Shown: positions 27,272 to 35,885, numbered from the stretch's first letter. The stretch: DNA of 64,000 nucleotides from CAIKMD01 sp963729935 (GCA_963729935.1 CAVSPW010000002.1:682001-746000), one strand, 5' to 3'. Made by a program: numbers and translations. The notes: a model not told the origin generated them from the sequence alone.

Positions 27272-27531
27272 CAGAAGGGACGATCCTCTGGGCGACCGCT
27301 CGGGACAATACGCCTCGCGATGGCGAACCGGTCGCCGAACGCCTTCCCGGTGACAACGTCTAGGAAGTAGAAAAGAGCCGCTTCACGGCCAGGACCGACG
27401 TCGGCACCAACCCAATAGCTATCGCAACCGAATTCCGCATCGAGCCACCCATGCATGGCGTTGAGCTGCGATCCGATTCCGCAGGCTGGCGCCCCGATCC
27501 GCACGCGGACCGGGAAATAGCGCTCGGCCAT
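27271..27531 (-). CDS. Hypothetical protein, first gene of the five-gene operon
   Basis: 86 residues from the ATG at 27531 (MAERYFPVRVRIGAPACGIG). The frame is open 51 codons upstream, but that part runs into the regulatory spacer and is unlike coding sequence. Compact alpha/beta, ends RPEDRPF. It may be single-stranded-DNA- or protein-binding by shape; no family seen. Confidence 0.5.
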   Translation of the reverse strand: MAERYFPVRVRIGAPACGIGSQLNAMHGWLDAEFGCDSYWVGADVGPGREAALFYFLDVVTGKAFGDRFAIARRIVPSGRPEDRPF

Positions 27532-27708
27532 GTAGCTGTTTCGGCGTCGACCGCCGGACCATCGGTCGCTCCTATTAAGGTTCCTGTTTTGTTCTATAAA
27601 AACATGGCGGCCCTGCGACGTCAAGGGGGCGGTTGCCCGCGTCCCGCAACCGCCTACGCTGATTATTCCCCCTTTATGGACCAAACAACGCTTTCGCCCG
27701 TCTTTAAC

Positions 27709-27732
27709 CGGAATTCTTTAAGCGGAATTCCG
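27709..27732. promoter_or_regulatory. Inverted repeat CGGAATTC/GAATTCCG
   Basis: Two 8-bp arms (27709-27716, 27725-27732) with an 8-bp spacer lie in the divergent spacing between the unknown operon and the MNT gene. Likely a dimeric repressor site, but the binder is unknown. Confidence 0.4.
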
Positions 27733-27740
27733 TGGGCATG

Positions 27741-27800
27741 TTCTGCCCGTCGGACCTATATTCTGTTTACGAAACGAAGGTTCTGTTAACGAGACAAGCG
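27741..27800. repeat. Three tandem 20-bp units starting TTCTG
   Basis: Units at 27741, 27761 and 27781. The last two are close copies (TTCTGTTTACGAAAC and TTCTGTTAACGAGAC); the first shares only the TTCTG head. The 20-bp phase puts them on about the same DNA face, just upstream of the MNT start, as expected of an operator for the HTH-bearing antitoxin. Confidence 0.5.
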
Positions 27801-27832
27801 GTCCGCTGCCCGTGCGGGATCGGAGTTCGACC

Positions 27833-28507
27833 ATGCCGCGCTCATCGAGAACCAGCGCCCTGCGCTATCCTCTGACGACGATCCTCGGAACGGAGGCAAA
27901 TGTCCGCGTCCTCCGAGAGTTGGCGCGCCATGGCGGCCAGCTTTCAGCTCCGGCGATCGCCGCCCGCACCGGACTGGCGCGGTCCAACGTATGGGCGGGG
28001 TTGGCGACGCTCGTCGAGAGCGGCATCGTCTCCGCAGCGGGCGCTGGTCGCGCGCGCCTCTACGCGATCCGCTCCGGCAACCCTTTGGGCGCCGCCATCG
28101 ACGCCTTGTTCGAAAGCGAGGAACGGCGCTTCGAGGGGATACTCGATTCCATTCGCGATGCCGCCCATTCCCTTGATCCCGGAATCATGGCGGTGTGGAT
28201 TTACGGCAGCGTCGCCCGTGGCGAGGATCGTCCAGCGAGCGATCTCGACGTCGTCGTCGTCACGACCGAGGAGCGGAAGGAGGCGATCATTGACCCTCTG
28301 CGGGATGCTTTGAGCCTCTCCGGCGAAATGCTGAGCTTTCATCCCTCGGTCGTCGGGATCACCGCAAAAGACATCGTCCGCCATGTCCGGGAAACCAGCC
28401 CGTGGTGGGTCGAAGTGACGCGCGATGCTCTCGCTCTTTTGGGGCCGCGTCCCGACGAGCTCGTGCGACAGCTCCGTTCCCACGGCAAGAAACGAGGCGC
28501 CGCATGA
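27833..28507 (+). CDS. MNT-type nucleotidyltransferase with N-terminal winged helix (antitoxin-like)
   Basis: 224 residues. Residues about 15-85 form a winged helix (VRVLRELARHGGQLSAPAIA; ARSNVWAGLATLVE). Residues about 120-200 are a minimal nucleotidyltransferase with the exact GSx10DxD motif: G125-S126, then D137 and D139 (SDLDVVVV). MNT partners of HEPN toxins AMPylate and silence them. The downstream gene overlaps by four bases and looks HEPN-like. The fused winged helix would allow direct autoregulation through the tandem repeats in front. Confidence 0.8.
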   Translation: MPRSSRTSALRYPLTTILGTEANVRVLRELARHGGQLSAPAIAARTGLARSNVWAGLATLVESGIVSAAGAGRARLYAIRSGNPLGAAIDALFESEERRFEGILDSIRDAAHSLDPGIMAVWIYGSVARGEDRPASDLDVVVVTTEERKEAIIDPLRDALSLSGEMLSFHPSVVGITAKDIVRHVRETSPWWVEVTRDALALLGPRPDELVRQLRSHGKKRGAA

Positions 28508-28923
28508 ACCGAAAGTCGCCGGCGCGGCAGGTTGGTCCGAACTTCGTCGAGAGCCGCCTCAGGATTGCCCGCGCTTTTTTGAAGGCGGCGCGCGAAGGCG
28601 CGGCGCTCGCCGAGAAGGGTGACGTCGCCGATCCCATCATGTCGAATGTCGTGCTCGCAGCGATCGGATTCGCCGACGCGTTGACCGCGAAGGCGATGGG
28701 GCGCGTCAATCGGCAGGATCATAGAGCCGTCGTCGAACTCTTATCGTCCGCCCTGGGCAAACGCTTTCCCGAGCCGCAAAAGACGCACCTCAGCCGGATC
28801 CTCGGTTCGAAGGACGAAGTTCAATATGGCTCGAACGTCAAAACACGCGGCGACGCGCAGACCTTGCTCGATCACCTCGAGCGCTTTGCCGCTTGGGCCG
28901 AGCAGGAGATGAAACGGTCCTGA
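28504..28923 (+). CDS. HEPN-like partner of the MNT protein (putative toxin)
   Basis: 139 all-helical residues, start fixed by ATGA overlap with the MNT gene. The pattern (VVLAAIGFADALTAKAMG; ILGSKDEVQYGSNVKTRGDA) is that of HEPN-domain proteins annotated beside MNT genes. The canonical RNase R-x4-6-H motif is not evident, so it may be an atypical or non-ribonucleolytic member. Gene order and coupling support a toxin-antitoxin or abortive-infection pair. Confidence 0.65.
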   Translation: MNRKSPARQVGPNFVESRLRIARAFLKAAREGAALAEKGDVADPIMSNVVLAAIGFADALTAKAMGRVNRQDHRAVVELLSSALGKRFPEPQKTHLSRILGSKDEVQYGSNVKTRGDAQTLLDHLERFAAWAEQEMKRS

Positions 28924-29387
28924 AAGCACGCTGATTCCTGAAGTCGGCAAGCCGCCGACCTAAGACGCTGCGACATTGTTCGACAAACGCGACGGAGCCG
29001 CGGCATTCCGGAGTTGTGGCTTCTCGGGACCGCGAGTTCATGACCTCATGAGCCCGTGCCATCGCTCGCGGAGCGCCGCGGCAAGCCAACTCTGCGGGAT
29101 CCAAGAGCGAGGTCGTCAGATTCTCTTGGGCGGAGCTTTGTTTTGTCTATAAAGGGCGATTATTCGACCGGCTGCGTCGAACACGGACTACAATTCACCG
29201 AATTGGGGTGGCAAGCCGGCATTCCGTTCTCGTCCTATTTCAGCCGATCGCGCGATCGGCAACTAAGTTGTGAACCGATCAATTCGGAAACGGAAGCGAC
29301 TGAAAGCCGTGACTGGCGCGAAGATATGTAAGACCACAAGGCTGTATCCGATCAAGTCCGTCGGCCACACCTCTGGTCTACTCTGGC
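28924..29387. other. Intergenic region between convergent genes
   Basis: No gene supported. A small GTCGGC/GCCGAC hairpin near 28943-28959 follows the HEPN gene without a clear T-run. Confidence 0.4.
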
Positions 29388-30152
29388 TCACGCCAATCCT
29401 TTATCCGGGATGGTCAAAATAGTAATGATCTGATCTCGCGCAACCCAGAAACTCTGTTCTTCGACTTCATATCGATCGCATCCCTTAAAATCGAACCACG
29501 CATCGGCACCGATCTTCCTCGGCCACTTCTCTTCGGAAGCAGCCGAAAAAAGCAGCCCATACGCGAAGCTCTCTTGATCTAGGTCGGCTCTTAGCCGCCA
29601 CCACCCTGGCACCATCTTCGACGGCCAGCCCCATAGCCTACCGGTCTTGTCATGGGACACTACAATGATCGGGAAGCTGTTCGATCGCACCATACGGATT
29701 AGAGTAGCGGTCATGCTCGCTTTGAACTCGTTCGCGATCTCACGCACTGAGCCAAGCGCGACACGTCGTATTCGCGCGAAAAGTGGCAGCACCATGTAAT
29801 TGGGAAGTATCAAATCGGATGCAAAATCGTCCGCTTGATGTTCCGGGTCGAGTGCTGAATGGCCCGGATTACCAATGTCATTCGCGGTACACAGTAGCAC
29901 CCTGCCCCGGTGATGGTGCCAGTGTCCAATTTCGTGGGCGATGGAAAAACGCTGGCGCTCTTCGCGACTGTTGCTGTTGACGAGAATCACCGCCTTCTTG
30001 CTTGAGCCAACGATGAGCGCTTCACATCCCTCGAGCGGTGCGCATTGAATGGTTGCGCCGCGAGTCCAGGCTATCGCTTCGAGATCGATGTCCTTCGGCG
30101 CTTCAATGCCGAGACCTAGTAGCATTCGCTCAGCGGGTGTTACGACAGTCAT
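29388..30152 (-). CDS. ImmA/IrrE-family metallopeptidase
   Basis: 254 residues. The zinc site is HEIGH (H73-E74-H77) in FSIAHEIGHWHHHRG, followed by the usual acid-rich EHQADDFASDLILP that supplies the third ligand. Family members cleave XRE-type or similar repressors on stress or on element induction. It is the last of three coupled minus-strand genes, overlapping the 115-aa gene by four bases. A candidate target could be the sigma-like protein at the head of the operon; that is inference. Confidence 0.88.
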   Translation of the reverse strand: MTVVTPAERMLLGLGIEAPKDIDLEAIAWTRGATIQCAPLEGCEALIVGSSKKAVILVNSNSREERQRFSIAHEIGHWHHHRGRVLLCTANDIGNPGHSALDPEHQADDFASDLILPNYMVLPLFARIRRVALGSVREIANEFKASMTATLIRMVRSNSFPIIVVSHDKTGRLWGWPSKMVPGWWRLRADLDQESFAYGLLFSAASEEKWPRKIGADAWFDFKGCDRYEVEEQSFWVARDQIITILTIPDKGLA

Positions 30153-30496
30153 GAGTTCTCGTCTTCAGATTCCAACCGCTTCAGTTCTGCCTCAGCCCTG
30201 AATAGCGCCTCTTCGTCCCGTTCCGAAAGGCCTCGTCCCTTTCTAGCGGCAAGCATTAGTGGGGACGATGCTTCGCGCTTCATTGCGTGCAGCTCAGCTC
30301 TCGCCTGTTCAAGTGAAGCAACTTGAGGCTCCTTGGCCCTAAACGCCCTGAGTTCTGTTCTCGCTCTCTCTAGTGTCTCCCGCCCGCAGTGCTCGACAGC
30401 TTGCCTAAGCATGGCATCTGCGAGCGCGATATACGCCTCCGGATCATCACCGGCTTCCTTGATTTCTGCACGAATCTCATCAGCAGGGGCCTCCAA
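30149..30496 (-). CDS. Helical hypothetical protein between sigma-like and ImmA genes
   Basis: 115 residues, very rich in E, A, R and L, predicted long helices or coiled coil (ERARTELRAFRAKEPQVASL; LFRAEAELKRLESEDENS). The stop overlaps the ImmA/IrrE start (ATGA). Not a recognised family. It may be an adaptor or substrate of the peptidase. Confidence 0.6.
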   Translation of the reverse strand: MEAPADEIRAEIKEAGDDPEAYIALADAMLRQAVEHCGRETLERARTELRAFRAKEPQVASLEQARAELHAMKREASSPLMLAARKGRGLSERDEEALFRAEAELKRLESEDENS

Positions 30497-30564
30497 GACG
30501 CTCTGAATTCAAGCATCCTCGATCCGCTGCAATTCCTCCCTGCTACTCGGTTTCTTTGAGCCGT

Positions 30565-31158
30565 TCATTGCCGCCACCCATTGGGATAAAGCTTGTTCAT
30601 CTTGCGCCTGATCTTTTTGCCGAGGTAGTCAAGGCGCACCTGGTCCACGTTGACGAAGTCGCGCAGATCTTTCCCGCGCAACCCTTCCGCCCAACCAAGT
30701 AGCACCATCTGGCATTGCTCATCGCCTTCGAAGTGTCCTTGGATCTTTGCGACGGTGTCGGCTGCAGCTGCGTTCTCCGTGGCCAAGAGATGCTCCTCGG
30801 GGTCGAGCTGGTCCGACGCCAGGCCGGGTGAAAGCCGTGATGCCTCGGCCATGGCAACGTCACCGGGATCGAGGGAGGTCTGCTTGCTCTGCCGCTCCCG
30901 ATCGTGGGAGGCGATGCTGCGCATGGTCTGGATCAAGAACGCGATGATCGGCAACGCCCGCGGACAATGCCGCTCACCAAGCAGCGCACGGCAAAGCGCC
31001 TCGCGATAAAGCTCTCCCCTTTGCCGCCCCGAGCCCCCAAGAAATTTTCTTTCGATAACGATCAGCTTCCTCTTGTCGTCCGGCGACAATGCCTCGAAAG
31101 CCGCAAGAACTTCCTCGGCGGTTAGGTGCTCGGCCGTTGCGGTTCGTTCTCCTTCCAT
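30565..31158 (-). CDS. Sigma-70-like / region 4-type DNA-binding protein
   Basis: 197 residues. The C-terminal 70 (CQMVLLGWAEGLRGKDLRDF then YLGKKIRRKMNKLYPNG) read like sigma region 4 HTH. The N-terminal AEEVLAAFEALSPDDKRKLI is also seen in sigma-like accessory proteins. TTG at 31176 is an alternative start. It heads the ImmA operon, divergent from the ubiquitin-like operon 165 bp away, and may control it. Confidence 0.6.
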   Translation of the reverse strand: MEGERTATAEHLTAEEVLAAFEALSPDDKRKLIVIERKFLGGSGRQRGELYREALCRALLGERHCPRALPIIAFLIQTMRSIASHDRERQSKQTSLDPGDVAMAEASRLSPGLASDQLDPEEHLLATENAAAADTVAKIQGHFEGDEQCQMVLLGWAEGLRGKDLRDFVNVDQVRLDYLGKKIRRKMNKLYPNGWRQ

Positions 31159-31323
31159 CACCCTCGCTTCCCCCAACGCCCGCTTCCCCCTCAGCCTCTA
31201 CCTGAGTATGCCGGCGGGGCCAACGATTCGGACAAAAATAGTGCCTGTCCGGAACGCGCCGGATCGGCGGCATACCTAGATAGAAGGACGAGTTATGTCC
31301 GCCATAGAGAAGGATTATTCCAC

Positions 31324-31563
31324 ATGAGTCACGACCACGTTTTCTTCCTTGGGGTCCACCGCCTTCATGCGCCGCAGGAGCGCATGACAGTAGGCAGCCT
31401 CAAGGCCTTCATCGCCCAGCACGTCACGGGCTTCAACGTCGCCAACACCCTCGTCCGCGAGGAGGAGGGCGACCGGCCCGACAAGCCGCTCAACGACACC
31501 GACGAGGTCCACATCTGCGACTTCCCGCACTTCTACGACCAGCCGCCAGCCACCTTCGGGTGA
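31324..31563 (+). CDS. Bacterial ubiquitin-like protein (multiubiquitin-domain family, single unit)
   Basis: 79 residues, one beta-grasp-type domain: FFLGVHRLHAPQERMTVGSL then TDEVHICDFPHFYDQPPATFG-type tail. The protein ends exactly in PPATFG, a free C-terminal glycine as expected of a conjugatable Ubl that needs no trimming. Related loci often encode two or three tandem domains; here there is one. AAGGA lies before the ATG. It heads a tight operon with E2-like, JAB-E1 and DUF6527 genes, the make-up of the multiubiquitin-type conjugation loci known from comparative genomics. Confidence 0.82.
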   Translation: MSHDHVFFLGVHRLHAPQERMTVGSLKAFIAQHVTGFNVANTLVREEEGDRPDKPLNDTDEVHICDFPHFYDQPPATFG

Positions 31564-31569
31564 TCGCCG

Positions 31570-31959
31570 GTGTCGCCGATTCTCGAGGCCCACTTTGCTC
31601 GGCTCAAGGCGCGTCATCCCGGCGCGACCTTGACCGAGCTACCGAGCGGCGCTGCGCTGATCGAGATGTCGCCCGTCGCGCTTTGCGACGGCTGGTCGGC
31701 GCGCGAGGTGACTTTGCGCACGCTCGCGCCCAACGGCTACCCCGTGGCGGCGCCCGACTGCTTTTGGGTCGAGCCTAACCTGACCTTCGGCAACAACAAG
31801 GTGCCGAAGAATAGCGCCATCAACAACGCCATCCCCGAGACCAAGATCACCGGCCACTGGTTTTCCTGGCATGTTCACGGAGGGCGCTGGCTTGCCAATA
31901 CCCATGACCTTCTGACTTGGTACAGCGTCTGCGAGAAGCGGTTGCGGTTCCTCGAATGA
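31570..31959 (+). CDS. E2-like ubiquitin-conjugating enzyme (prokaryotic E2 family)
   Basis: 129 residues, GTG start six bases after the Ubl stop. GYPVAAPDCFWVEPNL holds the likely catalytic cysteine C64 in a UBC-like beta sheet. The histidine/tryptophan-rich HWFSWHVHGGRW and C-terminal DLLTWYSVCEKRLRF match Prok-E2_E proteins. It would take the Ubl from the E1 and pass it to a target lysine or other nucleophile. The stop overlaps the JAB-E1 start (ATGA). Confidence 0.82.
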   Translation: MSPILEAHFARLKARHPGATLTELPSGAALIEMSPVALCDGWSAREVTLRTLAPNGYPVAAPDCFWVEPNLTFGNNKVPKNSAINNAIPETKITGHWFSWHVHGGRWLANTHDLLTWYSVCEKRLRFLE

Positions 31960-33293
31960 TCAAGCTCGTCTGCCCGCGCGACTCGCTGACATCCCTTGCC
32001 GGACAGCTCCCGCAGGAGCCGCGCCAGAGCTTCGCCATCATGCTGGCCCGGCCGGCGAAGTTGGCGGGGAGGGATTGGCGGCTACTAGTCGAGTTGATCA
32101 ACGTCCCCGCCGACAGCGACTATGAGCTGCGCACTGAAACGGCCGTGCGCACCCGCCCAGCCTTCCGCCTCCTCCATGAGAAGCGCGCCCGCCGGGAGGA
32201 GCTCTCGCTCATCTATTGCCATAGCCACCCCGGCGAGACCGGCGTCCCCGCCTTCTCCGGCATCGATGACGCTACGGAAATCCCGCTCGCGGCCTATTGC
32301 CGGGGACGCGTGCCCAAAATTCCGCATGCCGCCCTGGTCCTCGGCCCAGAAGGTGCCCGCGCCCGCCTGCTCGGTTGCGGCGAGGCTATCGAAATCGTCG
32401 AGATCGGGCGACGCGTCATCCGCTGGTTCCCGGCCGGGCAGGGCCCCATTGGCAACCAGCATGACCGCCAGGTTCGCGCGTTCGGCGAGGCCGGCCAGCG
32501 CGCCATCCAGGCCCTGCGCGTCGCCATCGTCGGCCTCGGCGGCACCGGCTCAGTCGTGGCGCAACAGCTCGCCCATCTCGGCCTGTCGCGCTTCCTGCTC
32601 ATCGACCCGCAGCTGCTCGAGTACACGAATCTCAACCGCGTGGTCGGCGCCTTTCCGTCCGATATCGGCCGGCCAAAGGTCGCCATCACTCGCCGCATGA
32701 TCCGTCGCATCGTTGCCAACGCCCAGGTCCAGGCTGTTCAGGGAAATATCCTTGACGAGGCAGTCGGCGCGCTGTTGCGCGACGTTCACTTCGTCTTCTG
32801 CTGCACCGACTCGCACGGCAGCCGGCACTTCATCAATCAGCTCGCCTATCAGTATTTTGTCCCGGCCATCGACATGGGCGTGGTGATCCAGGTTCACGAG
32901 GGAACCGTTACCCATTTCGGTGGCCGCGTGCAGATGCTCGCGCCCGGCCTTGGCTGCTTGGTATGCACAGACGGACTTCTTGACCCGCGCGAGGTCCGTT
33001 GGGATCTCAGCAACGAGCAGCAGCGCAAAGCCGACCCCTACTTTCTCGGTCGCACTGACATCAAGCAGCCGGCGGTCATATCGGTCAATTCCGCAGTCGC
33101 CTCGCATGCCATCACGATGTTCCTGGCAGCCGCAGCCGGGGTTCCGTCGCCAGCGCGTTCCCAGATCTTTCGCGGGATTTGGGGCGACATGCGCGTTCTC
33201 GACGACACGCCGCGCCCGCATTGCGTGAACTGTTCCACCGAGGCGTTTTACGGCAAGGGCAGCCGATATAAGCTGCCTGAGCGGATGGTCTGA
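31956..33293 (+). CDS. JAB peptidase-E1 (ThiF) fusion enzyme
   Basis: 445 residues. Residues 1-150 are a JAB/JAMM metalloprotease with H89-S-H91-P and S101-x2-D104 plus an upstream acidic residue (E46 candidate). Residues 175-445 are a ThiF/E1 adenylation domain: nucleotide loop VGLGGTGS (192-199), DPQLLEYTNLNR (218-229), and a zinc site from CLVC (334-337) and HCVNC (423-426). One protein could both activate and remove the Ubl. The transthiolation cysteine is not obvious. E1 and JAB as one chain are typical of multiubiquitin-type operons, where a linked deconjugase offsets conjugation. Confidence 0.88.
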   Translation: MIKLVCPRDSLTSLAGQLPQEPRQSFAIMLARPAKLAGRDWRLLVELINVPADSDYELRTETAVRTRPAFRLLHEKRARREELSLIYCHSHPGETGVPAFSGIDDATEIPLAAYCRGRVPKIPHAALVLGPEGARARLLGCGEAIEIVEIGRRVIRWFPAGQGPIGNQHDRQVRAFGEAGQRAIQALRVAIVGLGGTGSVVAQQLAHLGLSRFLLIDPQLLEYTNLNRVVGAFPSDIGRPKVAITRRMIRRIVANAQVQAVQGNILDEAVGALLRDVHFVFCCTDSHGSRHFINQLAYQYFVPAIDMGVVIQVHEGTVTHFGGRVQMLAPGLGCLVCTDGLLDPREVRWDLSNEQQRKADPYFLGRTDIKQPAVISVNSAVASHAITMFLAAAAGVPSPARSQIFRGIWGDMRVLDDTPRPHCVNCSTEAFYGKGSRYKLPERMV

Positions 33294-33296
33294 GCC

Positions 33297-33815
33297 ATGA
33301 AAGCAACCTCTTACAAGATGGTCGGGGTCGTCGAGCGATATACCGATGCCGCCCAAGCGGTGGCGCAGCCCGGTGAATGCGCGATCGTCGAGCGCGCCGG
33401 GCAGCAGCGGCAACTGGTCATGCGCTGTCCTGATGGATGCGGCGAAATTCTCTCGATCAATCTCGATCCGCGCAGTGGGCCCGCATGGCGTATGTACAGG
33501 CGGCGCGGACGCTGGTCGCTTTATCCCTCGATCGACCGGACCTCTGGCTGTTTCAGCCATTTTATTCTTTGGAACGGACGGATTATCTGGGCAGAGGCTG
33601 CTTCCGATGAACTTGATCTCGAAAGCTACGACCGGTTGATGCAGCCGGTGCTAGCTGCGCTTCAGCGCTGCGTCTCGGCGAGCTACGTACAGCTAGCTGA
33701 CGAGCTCGAGGAGCTGCCTTGGGATGTCCTCTCAGTTTGCCGGATGCTCGTTCGCCAAAGCAAAATTGTCGAGGGAGCCGGCAAAAATCGAGGAGTTTTT
33801 TCAACCAACGTCTGA
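33297..33815 (+). CDS. DUF6527 family protein
   Basis: 172 residues, ATG three bases after the E1 stop. The core has RCPDGCGEILSINLDP, RSGPAWRMYRRRGRWSLYPS and SGCFSHFILWNGRIIWA, a zinc-ribbon-like, tryptophan-rich module. DUF6527 genes recur beside multiubiquitin, E2 and ThiF genes, so it is a core part of the system. A role as target-recognition or E3-like factor has not been shown and is inference. The C-terminal 50 residues are helical and may be a separate domain. Confidence 0.75.
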   Translation: MKATSYKMVGVVERYTDAAQAVAQPGECAIVERAGQQRQLVMRCPDGCGEILSINLDPRSGPAWRMYRRRGRWSLYPSIDRTSGCFSHFILWNGRIIWAEAASDELDLESYDRLMQPVLAALQRCVSASYVQLADELEELPWDVLSVCRMLVRQSKIVEGAGKNRGVFSTNV

Positions 33816-33827
33816 CGCGAGGAGTAC

Positions 33828-34111
33828 ATGCCAAATCGAGGCGTACATGATGTCTTTGGAACCGCCGCGGGCGCGCTGACCGCCGTTGCGAGAGCCGGCG
33901 ACCAGCCCAGCGCGCGCATCTTTCTCGAGGCGTTCGGCGGGTGCATGGGCGGGTTCACAGCGAGCCGCCTCCCTGACAAGATCGACCCGCCTAATTGTCC
34001 CAATCATCGCGATGTTGGACACGCAGTACTGCCTGTTGGCGGCGTCCTCTATGCGCTATCGGAGTTTGTCGCACAGGCTCAGGAGGCACTTCGTTCGCAT
34101 GCCGATGCTCT
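33828..34111 (+). pseudogene. 3'-truncated YdjM-like membrane or metal-binding gene
   Basis: A good GAGGAG site precedes MPNRGVHDVFGTAAGALTAV. The LPDKIDPPNCPNHRDVGHAV segment recalls the LPD...HR...H pattern of YdjM-type putative metal-dependent hydrolases. From about 34112 the DNA becomes the IS3-type transposase fragment in another frame, so the gene lost its end. It was apparently the fifth gene of the ubiquitin-like operon. Confidence 0.6.
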
Positions 34112-34670
34112 ACCCGGCCGAACCAAGTCTGGGCCATGGATATCACCTACATCCCGATGGCGCGCGGTTCAGTCTACCTCGCCGCTGTCGTCGATTGGTT
34201 CAGTCGCCGGATTCTCGCCTGGCGGTTGTCGATCACGATGAAGGCTGCGTTTTGTATCGAGGCGCTGAATGACGCTCTCGCCCGCCATGGCAAGCCGGAT
34301 ATCTTCAATACGGATCAAGGCAGCCAGTTCACCAGCGGCGACTTCACCGGCGTTCTTCTCAAAGCCGGCATCATGATCAGCATGGATGGTAAAGGGTCAT
34401 GGCGGGACAACGTGTTCGTCGAGCGGCTTTGGCGATCTATCAAATACGAGGAGGTCTATCTGAGAGCCTACAACACGGTCAGCGAAGCCCGCGCTTCGAT
34501 CGGCCGCTACATCGGCTTCTATAACAGCCGACGACCTCACTCGAGCCTTGACCGGAAGACGCCCGATCAGGCTTACTTTAACGGGCTGACGCAGATCGCG
34601 GCAGCCTAAACCCGGCAGGCGCTCCACTTATCAAACCGGGAAAGCTGTTCAAACAAACCGAGCCACCTCA
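34112..34670 (+). mobile_element. IS3-family 3' fragment
   Basis: It carries the orfB catalytic half to 34609 (NQVWAMDITYIPMARGSVYL, FNTDQGSQFTS, DGKGSWRDNVFVERLWRSIK: D, D and E of the DDE core). An IS3-type end closing in ...AGCCACCTCA at 34670 follows. The 5' half is absent. Its sequence type matches the part missing from the IS3 halves at 45.7 and 48.2 kb. Confidence 0.75.
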
Positions 34671-34860
34671 GACATCCATCTTCGACATGCGTGCCTCCTT
34701 CAGCAACGCATGCCAGTCTCCCCGCAAATTGCACCAAAAGTGAGTCAGATGGGGTATTCGGCCTGCCGCGGCTTCCCCGACTGTTTGAGGTGCTGCGCTT
34801 CAGGCTGATGATAGACGTGGTCTGCTTGGCAGCAGCCACAAGCATCAGGAGGAGCGGAGC

Positions 34861-35885
34861 ATGAAACACTATGCCGGTCTGGACGTCTCGGTCAAAGAGA
34901 CATCGGTTTGCATCGTAGACGAGGTGGGCGACATCTGCCGTGAGGTGAAGGTAGCGAGCCATCCCGAGGATCTGGCACAGTTGCTCAAAGATCCTGCTTG
35001 GCAGTTTGCGCGTATCGGTCTCGAGGCCGGCCCCCTGTCGCAATGGCTGTTCAGCGGCATGGCGGAGGCCGGCTTGCCGGCGATCTGCATCGAGACCCGG
35101 CATACGAAGGCATTCCTCAAGGCGCAGGTCAACAAGAGCGACCGCAATGACGCTCGCGGCATCGCCCAGATGATGCGCGTCCCGTGCACGTGAAGACGTT
35201 GACGAGCCAGAAGCGTCGCGCTCTTCTAACGGCTCGCAAGCTGCTGCAGGAGAAAGCCCACGCCATCGAGAATGACATCCGCGGCCTGCTGCGCAACTTC
35301 GGGCTCAGGGTGGGCGCCGTCGGCGTGGTCAAATTCGACCAACGGATCCGCGAGCTCGTCGAGGGCATACCCGAACTCGTCAACATCATGGGACCGCTAC
35401 TGATATCGCGAAGGCAGCTTCGCGAGGCATTCATGATCCTGCACCGCAAGGTGCTGTCGATCGTTCGGGATGACGCCGTATGCCGACGGCTGATGACGAT
35501 CCCCGGCGTTGGCCCGGTCGTATCGCTCGCCTTCAGCAGCACCATCGATGTCCCGGCACGCTTCAAGACCTCAAAGGCTGTCGGTCCGGCCCTAGGATTG
35601 ACGCCGGTCCTGAATCAATCGGGTGAAAGCTTCCGAGTGGGCCGAATCTCGCTGTGCGGGGACGACATGATGCGTCACCTGCTCTACGAAGCCGCTCAGG
35701 TCATGCTGACGCGCGTGCAGAAATGGTCTTGGCTGAAGGCCTGGGCGGTGAACGTCGCACGGCGGCGCGGTCAGCAAAAAGCCATCGTCGCGCTCGCCCG
35801 TCGGCTGGCCGTGGTCATGCATCGCATGTGGATCGATGGCACGGAATTCCGTTGGACGAAAGAGGCCGCGCCGGCCGCCGTCTGA
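34861..35885 (+). pseudogene. IS110-family transposase broken by a short deletion
   Basis: First frame: YAGLDVSVKETSVCIVD (D), IGLEAGPLSQWL (E) and DRNDARGIAQMM (DD), the RuvC-like DEDD core. Second frame from about 35184: HVKTLTSQKRRALLTARKLL, then the Transposase_20 part with TIPGVGPVVSLAFSSTI. The frames are out by what fits a 13-bp loss at the RVGLYRPVHVKT-type junction (near 35180). The 190 bp before the ATG and the roughly 200 bp after the stop would hold the element's non-coding ends, where IS110 relatives can encode a bridge RNA. I could not define the exact ends. Confidence 0.75.
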
